From an uncultured Chiayiivirga sp. (GTDB lineage: Bacteria; Pseudomonadota; Gammaproteobacteria; Xanthomonadales; Xanthomonadaceae): 24,124 bases of DNA. Location: assembly GCA_934525595.1 (NCBI GenBank), contig CAKSZJ010000033.1, forward strand, positions 1 through 24,124. Direction: 5' to 3'. Below the pieces are notes generated by a model. It searched no databases. It saw nothing but the letters and a program-made list of their open reading frames with translations, and was not told the DNA's origin. The translations under genes and the position numbers were made by a program. This document shows positions 18,323 to 24,124 of this stretch, piece after piece; position 1 is the first letter of the stretch; every line of letters starts with the position of its first letter.

Positions 18323-19471
18323 ATGGCCCAGCCCTCGATCCGGCGTCCCGTGCCGGTCGCCCCCTGGCAAGACCCCGCCGCGCAGCCCTTCCTGCGCATC
18401 CAGAACGTTACCAAGACCTACGGCAAGGTCTATGCCTGCGATGACGTCTCGCTGGACATCTATCAGGGCGAACTGTTCGCGCTGCTGGGTGGCTCGGGCT
18501 CGGGCAAGAGCACCCTGCTGCGCATCCTGGCCGGGCTGGTGAAGCCCGACCGCGGCACGGTGATGATCGACGGCGTCGACATCTCCGATCTGCCGCCCTA
18601 CGAGCGCCCGGTCAACATGATGTTCCAGAGCTACGCGCTCTTCCCGCACATGACCGTGGAGCAGAACATCGCTTTCGGCCTCAAGCAGGACAGGCTTCCC
18701 GCCGGCGAGGTGCGCGACCGCGTGGCGCAGATGCTGGAGCTGGTGCGCATGCCTGATCTCGGCCGGCGCAAGCCCGACCAGCTTTCCGGCGGCCAGCGCC
18801 AGCGCGTGGCGCTGGCCCGCGCGCTGGCCAAGCAGCCCAAGCTGCTCCTGCTCGACGAGCCGCTCGGCGCACTCGACCGCAAGCTGCGCGAGCACACCCA
18901 GTTCGAGCTGGTGAGCATCCAGGAGCGCGTGGGCACCACCTTCGTCATGGTCACGCACGACCAGGAGGAAGCGATGACCATGGCCTCGCGCCTGGCGGTG
19001 ATGAACTTCGGGCGCATCGAGCAGGTGTCCACGCCGGCCGGCATGTACGAATACCCGGCCTCGCGCTTCGTGGCCGAATTCATCGGTGCCACCAACATCT
19101 TCGATGGCCGCATCGCCTCGCAGGACGCCTCCGAGGGAACGGTGCGGGTGTACTGCGACACGCTCGGCGCCGAGATCCTCGCGCGCCATGCCGATCCGAT
19201 TCCGGTGGGCACGCCGGTGGCGGTCTCGGTGCGGCCGGAAAAGATCGACGTGCACGAGACCCGCCCCGACGCCGACAACGTGGCGGTGGGCCAGGTCGCG
19301 GAGATCGCCTACCTGGGCGACGTCTCGATCTATCAGGTCCGCACGCCCGCCGGCGCCGTCATCCGGGTGCAGGAAACCCACATCGTGCGCAGCTCCGAGC
19401 CGCATTACGACTGGGATGACACCCTTTACCTCTCCTGGGAAGCCGGATCGGCAGTGGTGCTGCCGACATGA
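18323..19471 (+). CDS. potG: Polyamine ABC transporter ATP-binding protein
   Basis: A 382-residue ABC ATPase. The ATG at 18323 is preceded by GGAGG about 8 bases upstream. Motifs: Walker A GSGSGKST at residues 57-64, Q-loop FQSYALFP, ABC signature LSGGQ at 154-158, Walker B LLLLDEP at 174-180 and H-loop histidine H212. The C-terminal TOBE-type domain (VSVRPEKIDV, VAEIAYLGDVSIYQV) is typical of the PotA/PotG class. It drives import through PotH and PotI. Its stop overlaps potH (ATGA at 19468-19471). Confidence 0.95.
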   Translation: MAQPSIRRPVPVAPWQDPAAQPFLRIQNVTKTYGKVYACDDVSLDIYQGELFALLGGSGSGKSTLLRILAGLVKPDRGTVMIDGVDISDLPPYERPVNMMFQSYALFPHMTVEQNIAFGLKQDRLPAGEVRDRVAQMLELVRMPDLGRRKPDQLSGGQRQRVALARALAKQPKLLLLDEPLGALDRKLREHTQFELVSIQERVGTTFVMVTHDQEEAMTMASRLAVMNFGRIEQVSTPAGMYEYPASRFVAEFIGATNIFDGRIASQDASEGTVRVYCDTLGAEILARHADPIPVGTPVAVSVRPEKIDVHETRPDADNVAVGQVAEIAYLGDVSIYQVRTPAGAVIRVQETHIVRSSEPHYDWDDTLYLSWEAGSAVVLPT

Positions 19472-20457
19472 ACACGCGCCGCGCCGTCGGCATCGGCGGG
19501 TTCTGGGATCAGGTGGTCCGCAACTTCTTCCGCTGGTTCGGCGCCATCGGGCACGAGTTCCGCACCCATCGCGGGCGCATCTTCGTCATTGCGGTTCCGA
19601 TGTTCTGGCTCGGCCTGTTCTTCCTGGTGCCCTTCGTCATCGTGATGAAGATCAGCCTGGCGACGCCGCTGTTCGGCCAGACGCCGCCTTACTCGGCCCT
19701 GTTCGACCATGCCGAGGACGGCGCCCTCACGCTGCGACTGACCTGGGCCAACTACGCGGCCCTGCTCAAGGACAGCCTCTATCTCAAGGCCTATCTCAAC
19801 TCGCTGCTGTTCGCGAGCGTCTCCACCGTGGCCACCCTGCTGATCGGCTACCCCATCGCCTACGGCATCGCACGCGCCACGCCGCTGTGGCGCATGGTGC
19901 TGCTGGTGGGCGTGATCCTGCCGTTCTGGACCAGCTCGCTGCTGCGCACCTACGCCATGATCGGCATCCTCAAGGCCAACGGCCTGATCAACCAGCTGCT
20001 CATGGGCGCGGGTCTGGTCGATGCCCCGCTGGAGCTGCTCTACACCAACCTCGCCGTGTACATCGGCATCGTCTACAACTACCTGCCTTTCATGATCCTG
20101 CCGCTCACCGCCAACCTGATGCGGATGGATTTCACCCTGCTCGAAGCAGCCGAAGACCTCGGCGCGCCGCCCTGGCGCTCGTTCCTGCAGATCACCCTGC
20201 CGCTGTCGCTGCCGGGCATCATCGCCGGCGCGATGCTGGTGTTCATCCCGGCGGTGGGCGAGTTCGTCATTCCCGACATCCTCGGAGGCCCCGATGCCAT
20301 CACCATCGGCCGGGTGCTGTGGACCGAGTTCTTCACCAACCGCGACTGGCCGCTGGCCTCGGGCGTGGCGGTGGCGATGCTGCTGCTGATCGTGACGCCC
20401 ACGCTGATCTTCGAATACGTGGAAAACCGCAGCCAGGCCAAGGGGAAAGACGCATGA
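19468..20457 (+). CDS. potH: Polyamine ABC transporter permease PotH
   Basis: A 329-residue inner-membrane permease with about six predicted helices (FVIAVPMFWLGLFFLVPFVI, MVLLVGVILPFWTSSLL, IIAGAMLVFIPAVGEFVI). It carries the EAA loop EAAEDLGAPPWRSFLQITLP that docks the ATPase. The length matches PotH. It overlaps potG upstream (ATGA) and potI downstream (ATGA at 20454-20457), indicating translational coupling. Confidence 0.95.
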   Translation: MNTRRAVGIGGFWDQVVRNFFRWFGAIGHEFRTHRGRIFVIAVPMFWLGLFFLVPFVIVMKISLATPLFGQTPPYSALFDHAEDGALTLRLTWANYAALLKDSLYLKAYLNSLLFASVSTVATLLIGYPIAYGIARATPLWRMVLLVGVILPFWTSSLLRTYAMIGILKANGLINQLLMGAGLVDAPLELLYTNLAVYIGIVYNYLPFMILPLTANLMRMDFTLLEAAEDLGAPPWRSFLQITLPLSLPGIIAGAMLVFIPAVGEFVIPDILGGPDAITIGRVLWTEFFTNRDWPLASGVAVAMLLLIVTPTLIFEYVENRSQAKGKDA

Positions 20458-21263
20458 ACCACCGCCCATGGGTGCTCTACACCGCCATGGCGTTCGGCTA
20501 CGCCTTCCTCTATGTCCCGATCGTCTCGCTGGTGGTGTACTCGTTCAACAAGTCGCGCTTGGTGACGGTGTGGGGCGGATTTTCCACCGAGTGGTACAGC
20601 CGCCTTTTCAGCAACGAGCAGATCCTCACCGCCGCCTGGCGCAGCTTCCTGATCGCCTCGGGCAGCGCGACGCTTGCGGTGGTGATCGGCACCGCCGCAG
20701 GCCTTGCGCTGGCGCGCTTCGGCCGCTTTCCGGGGCGCGGCCTGCTGTCGCTGATGAGCTCGGCGCCGCTGGTGATGCCCGAGGTGATGCTGGGGCTCTC
20801 CGCGCTGCTCCTGTTCGTGAGCATGCGGCAGCTGATCGGCTGGCCCACGCGCGGCATGACCACCATCGCGATGGCGCACGTCACCTTCACCGCCTGCTAC
20901 GTCACCGTGGTGGTGCGCTCGCGCCTGACGATGATGGACGACAGCCTCGAAGAAGCCGCGATGGATCTGGGCGCACGCCCCTGGAAGGTGTTCTTCCTCA
21001 TCACCCTGCCGCTGATCGCCCCGGCGCTGCTGGCCGGCTGGCTGCTGGCCTTCACCCTTTCGCTCGACGATCTCGTGGTCGCCAGCTTCACCTCCGGCCC
21101 CGGCGCCAGCACCCTGCCGATGCTGATCTATTCCAAGGTGAAACTCGGCGTGACGCCGGAGATCAACGCGCTGGCGACACTCGTCGTGGTGCTGGTGATG
21201 CTGCTGGTGAGCATCGCCGGCATTCTGCTGCACCGCCAGCAGAAGCAGCGCACCCGCGCCTGA
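20454..21263 (+). CDS. potI: Polyamine ABC transporter permease PotI
   Basis: A 269-residue inner-membrane permease starting at the ATG that overlaps the potH stop. The N-terminal helix (YTAMAFGYAFLYVPIVSLVV), the NKSRLVTVWGGFS motif and the EAA loop EEAAMDLGARPWKVFFLITL match PotI. The last helix is followed by a basic tail (HRQQKQRTRA). It forms the channel with PotH and is the last gene of potFGHI. Confidence 0.95.
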   Translation: MNHRPWVLYTAMAFGYAFLYVPIVSLVVYSFNKSRLVTVWGGFSTEWYSRLFSNEQILTAAWRSFLIASGSATLAVVIGTAAGLALARFGRFPGRGLLSLMSSAPLVMPEVMLGLSALLLFVSMRQLIGWPTRGMTTIAMAHVTFTACYVTVVVRSRLTMMDDSLEEAAMDLGARPWKVFFLITLPLIAPALLAGWLLAFTLSLDDLVVASFTSGPGASTLPMLIYSKVKLGVTPEINALATLVVVLVMLLVSIAGILLHRQQKQRTRA

Positions 21264-21273
21264 AGCTCGAAAT

Positions 21274-21298
21274 CCGGTGGCCTCGGCACAGGCCCCGG
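21274..21298. terminator. Hairpin between convergent potI and methyltransferase genes
   Basis: CCGG-T-GGCCT pairs with AGGCC-CCGG around a 6-base loop (one bulge), in the 44-base gap between convergent stops. There is no T-run, so termination is plausible but not certain. Confidence 0.4.
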
Positions 21299-21307
21299 CG
21301 TATCGGC

Positions 21308-21946
21308 TCAGCGCGCCGGGCGCGGCACGATCCCGCGCGAACGGGTGCGGGTGTAGACGAACACCGTCGCCGGCGGGATGTTGCGCACCACGGTGGAACC
21401 GCGCATGACGTGCAGGCCCAGTTCGGCCGCGATCTCGGCGCGCAGCGGCGGGCGCGGGCCGTAGGTGAACTGGATGAAGCGGCCGTCGGGCCGCAGGCAT
21501 GCCAAGGCCGCCATCAGGATCTCCCGCTGCAGCGTCGCCGGCATCGACAGCAGCCCCAGGCTCGACACCACGGCATCGGCCTTCGCGCCCTCCCACCCGG
21601 TGATCCGGCCCGCCTCTTCCGGCAGGTTGCGCGCATCCGCGCAGACGACATGCGCGCCGGGAAACATCCGGCCCAGATGAAAGGCGAGCTGTGAATTGAG
21701 CTCCAGTACCAGGAGATCCTCGGGCGGGATCCCGCGCGCGACCAGCGCCTGGGTCATGACACCGGTGCCGGCACCCAGCTCGATCACCCGCCGCGCATCC
21801 GGCGGCAGTTCGGCCATCATCGAGCGCACCAGCTGGGGACCGGAGGGCGCGATGGCCGCCGTGGTCAGGGGGTGACGCAGCCATTGGCGGAAAAAGCGCC
21901 AGCGATCGGCGCGTTCGCTCCACAGGTGTTTGAGGGGTAGCTGCAT
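21308..21946 (-). CDS. SAM-dependent methyltransferase, phospholipid N-methyltransferase-like
   Basis: A 212-residue class I methyltransferase. SAM-binding motif I is VIELGAGTGVMTQAL, motif II includes LLVLELNSQLAFHL, and the post-motif DAVVSSLGLLSMP is seen. The N-terminal FFRQWLRHPLTTAAIAPSGP is typical of the COG3963 phospholipid methyltransferase (PmtA-like) group, which methylates phosphatidylethanolamine or related lipids. The substrate here is inference. The start is uncertain: ATG 21946 fits the family best, while 21982 is an alternative. A start at 22051 would overlap rlmKL. No good ribosome site precedes any of them. It lies downstream of rlmKL on the same strand, with a gap of about 80 bases. 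Confidence 0.75.
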   Translation of the reverse strand: MQLPLKHLWSERADRWRFFRQWLRHPLTTAAIAPSGPQLVRSMMAELPPDARRVIELGAGTGVMTQALVARGIPPEDLLVLELNSQLAFHLGRMFPGAHVVCADARNLPEEAGRITGWEGAKADAVVSSLGLLSMPATLQREILMAALACLRPDGRFIQFTYGPRPPLRAEIAAELGLHVMRGSTVVRNIPPATVFVYTRTRSRGIVPRPAR

Positions 21947-22029
21947 CGGCAAGGTCAGGGAAAATCCGTCGTGCCCAAGCATCGGGCCATTGCCCCCGCA
22001 CACACAAGGGGGATCGCCAGCGGCCGGCA

Positions 22030-24124
22030 TCAGACGTGGACAATCTCCCACGCCGCGTGGATGCGCGGGCTCCGGGCGAAGTCCGGATCGAGCGTGGCGG
22101 CGCGGATGTCGCGCACTTCAAACGCCTCGGCCAGGGAGGGATCGAGCTTGAAGCGCCTGAAGTTGTTGGAGAACAGCAGGCAGCCACCGGGGGCAAGCCG
22201 CGCCATGCAGTCATGGATCAGCGTGACGTGCTCGCGTTGCAGGTCGAAATCGGCGGCGCGGGCGGAATTGGAGAAGGTCGGCGGGTCGCAGAAGATGAGA
22301 TCGTACTGCGCGCGCTCCGCATCCAGCCAGGCCATCGCATCGGCCTGCACCAGCCGGTGCGAACGCCCGGACAGGCCGTTCAGCGCGAGGTTCTTCGCGG
22401 CCCAGTCGAGATAGGTCGGTGAAAGGTCCACGCTGGTGGTGCTCTCCGCCCCGCCCAGGCCGGCCTGCACGCTGGCAGCGCCGGTGTAGCAAAAGAGATT
22501 GAGCACGCGCAGGCCGCGCGATTCACGCGCCAGGCGCAGGCGCAACGGGCGGTGGTCGAGGAACAGGCCGGTATCGAGGTAGTCGAACAGGTTGACGCGC
22601 AGCTGCGCCCCGCCTTCGCGTACCCGCAGGAACTGCCCGCGCGCGTCGAGGCGACCGTACTTGCTGCCTCCCTTGCCGCGTTCGCGCGTCTTCACCGCCG
22701 CGCGCGAACGCGGCAGTTCGAACGCGTCCATCGCCGCGTGCACCAGATCGGTCAGGCGCTGGCGCGCGGTTTCTTCGGGAATCTCCGCCGGTGCCTGGTA
22801 TTCCTGCACGTGCAGCCAGACTTCCTCGGGCGCATCCGGCGTTTCCTCCGGCACGCCCGTATACACGTCGATCGCGGCGGCGTATTCGGGGATGTCGGCA
22901 TCGTAGGCGCGAAAGCAGGCCACGCCCTCGCGTTCGCGCCACTTCTTCAGGGCCCGCAGGTTCTTGCGCAGGCGATTGGCGACCATCTGCGCGCCATCGG
23001 ACAAGGGACGCGGCTCGAAGGCGCGCGCGCGCGCCGGGTCGATCCGGTCGATCCGCAGCAGCTCGCAGGCCAGCGCACCGTTGTAGAGCGCGTAGCGTTT
23101 TTCGGGGCGCAGCCCGAGCGCGCGGGAAAGTTCCGCGTCACCGCTCAGGATCGCCGCCTGCCAGCCGACGAAACCGCGCTTGAGCGCGGCCCCCAGCGCG
23201 CGGTACAGCGCCGGATCGGCGGCCAGTCGTTCATCATAGGGCGGATTGCAGGCCACCAGCCCGGGTGTCACGTCCTGCGGTGCGGAAAGATCGGCCACAT
23301 CGCCCTGCTCCGCCGAAATCACCCCGGCCAGACCGGCGCGCGCGATGTTCTCGCGGCTCGCGGCCACGGCTGCCGGATCGATGTCGTAGCCAAAAAACCG
23401 CGGCGTCAGCGCGGCGCGACCGGCGCGCGAGCGCGCCTGCGCCTCGGCCACCAGGGCGTTCCACAGCGCTTCGTCGTGCCCGCGCCAGCGCAGGAAACCG
23501 AAATGCGGTCGCCCCAGGCCCGGCGCGACGTCCGCACTCATCCGCGCCGCCTCGATCAGGAGCGTGCCCGAGCCGCACATCGGATCGACCAGCGCGCCGC
23601 CCCTGGCATCGATCTCGCGCCAGCCGCCGCGCAGCAGCACCGCGCAGGCGAGGGTTTCCTTGAGCGGCGCCTCCACCTGCGGACCGCGCCAGCCGCGCCG
23701 GTGCAGCGACTCGCCGGCAAGATCGATGAACACATCGGCGATATTGCGCCGCAGGCTGAGATGGATGCGCACGTCGGGCCGATCCACATCCACCGAAGGC
23801 CGCGCTCCAGTGCGCTCGCGGAACTGGTCGACGACGGCGTCCTTCACCTTCTGCGCGGCGTAGCGCGCGTGCGTCAGGTGCGAAGCGTGCAGGTTCGCAT
23901 CCACCGCCAGGGTGCCGTGTTCGGCAAGGTGCGCGGACCAGTCCACGGCCTGCACGCCGAGATACAGCGACTCTTCGGTAGATGCCTCGAAGTGCGCCAC
24001 GCGCAGGAGCACGCGGCTGGCCAGGCGCGACCACAGGCAGGCGCGGTAGCCGGCTTCCAGAGCACCGGAAAAATGCACGCCGGCCAGCGCCTCGCGCACG
24101 TCCTGCGCGCCCAGCGCCTGCAGC
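22030..24124 (-). CDS. rlmL: Bifunctional 23S rRNA methyltransferase RlmKL (5' end outside window)
   Basis: RlmKL methylates 23S rRNA at G2445 (m2G, RlmL half) and G2069 (m7G, RlmK half). The frame runs from the window edge without a stop, and the residues before the first internal Met (LQALGAQDV) continue the family's N-terminus, so the true start lies beyond 24124. The order is the end of the THUMP region, then the RlmL methyltransferase with DPMCGSGTLLIEAARM and the catalytic-type NPPY (CNPPYDERL). A linker with REREGVACFRAYDADIPEYA follows, then the RlmK domain with LNLFCYTGAASVQAGLGGA and CDPPTFSNS. Both active sites look intact. Gene symbol rlmKL or rlmL depending on nomenclature. Confidence 0.95.
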   Translation of the reverse strand, partial: LQALGAQDVREALAGVHFSGALEAGYRACLWSRLASRVLLRVAHFEASTEESLYLGVQAVDWSAHLAEHGTLAVDANLHASHLTHARYAAQKVKDAVVDQFRERTGARPSVDVDRPDVRIHLSLRRNIADVFIDLAGESLHRRGWRGPQVEAPLKETLACAVLLRGGWREIDARGGALVDPMCGSGTLLIEAARMSADVAPGLGRPHFGFLRWRGHDEALWNALVAEAQARSRAGRAALTPRFFGYDIDPAAVAASRENIARAGLAGVISAEQGDVADLSAPQDVTPGLVACNPPYDERLAADPALYRALGAALKRGFVGWQAAILSGDAELSRALGLRPEKRYALYNGALACELLRIDRIDPARARAFEPRPLSDGAQMVANRLRKNLRALKKWREREGVACFRAYDADIPEYAAAIDVYTGVPEETPDAPEEVWLHVQEYQAPAEIPEETARQRLTDLVHAAMDAFELPRSRAAVKTRERGKGGSKYGRLDARGQFLRVREGGAQLRVNLFDYLDTGLFLDHRPLRLRLARESRGLRVLNLFCYTGAASVQAGLGGAESTTSVDLSPTYLDWAAKNLALNGLSGRSHRLVQADAMAWLDAERAQYDLIFCDPPTFSNSARAADFDLQREHVTLIHDCMARLAPGGCLLFSNNFRRFKLDPSLAEAFEVRDIRAATLDPDFARSPRIHAAWEIVHV

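Overview
The window (about two thirds GC) looks like a chromosome segment of a Lysobacterales (Xanthomonadales)-type gammaproteobacterium carrying the end of an integrated phage-like element. The placement rests on three things: the core block tRNA-Pro/Arg/His/Lys/Leu - tig - clpP - clpX, the pairing of an ECF sigma factor with a TPR-bearing Ser/Thr kinase, and secreted or outer-membrane protein types common in that order. It is inference from gene content; no search was run.

Layout. (1) Positions 1-5696 hold one end of a mobile element, all on the + strand. It comprises a truncated gene, a DUF3631-type ATPase/helicase, a small ORF, a MerR/excisionase-like HTH protein, an HK97-fold major capsid protein, three small unknown genes, a P27-family terminase small subunit, another small ORF and a strong terminator. 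After the terminator come two tandem remnants of a ParB-like protein, each carrying a different palindrome at the same codon position. The element abuts the 3' end of tRNA-Val(CAC). No integrase, portal, large terminase or tail gene is visible. (2) Positions 5697-10059 on the - strand hold five tRNAs, tig, clpP, clpX and tRNA-Val. lon, the usual neighbour after clpX, is missing and would lie beyond the element. Both stable-RNA promoters are near-consensus sigma70 with 17-bp spacers. (3) Positions 10241-14104 on the - strand hold a TIGR02001-like outer-membrane protein and a kinase/ECF sigma operon; a large secreted beta-helix protein is divergent on the + strand (14282-17005). (4) Positions 17115-21263 hold a potFGHI-type polyamine ABC importer. 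(5) Positions 21308-24124 on the - strand hold a phospholipid-methyltransferase-like gene and rlmKL, the latter cut by the window end.

The element is the most unusual part. It combines a capsid protein and TerS in inverted order without TerL or portal, so it may be a phage satellite or a decayed prophage. Its ATPase gene holds two 9-bp-period iteron arrays in opposite orientation. It also holds a four-site dyad whose two half-sites are each spaced exactly 51 bp from their partner around one centre. These look like a replication origin or protein-binding region written inside a coding sequence. The element genes are tightly packed, with repeated ATGA/GTGA stop-start overlaps, as in one translationally coupled operon.
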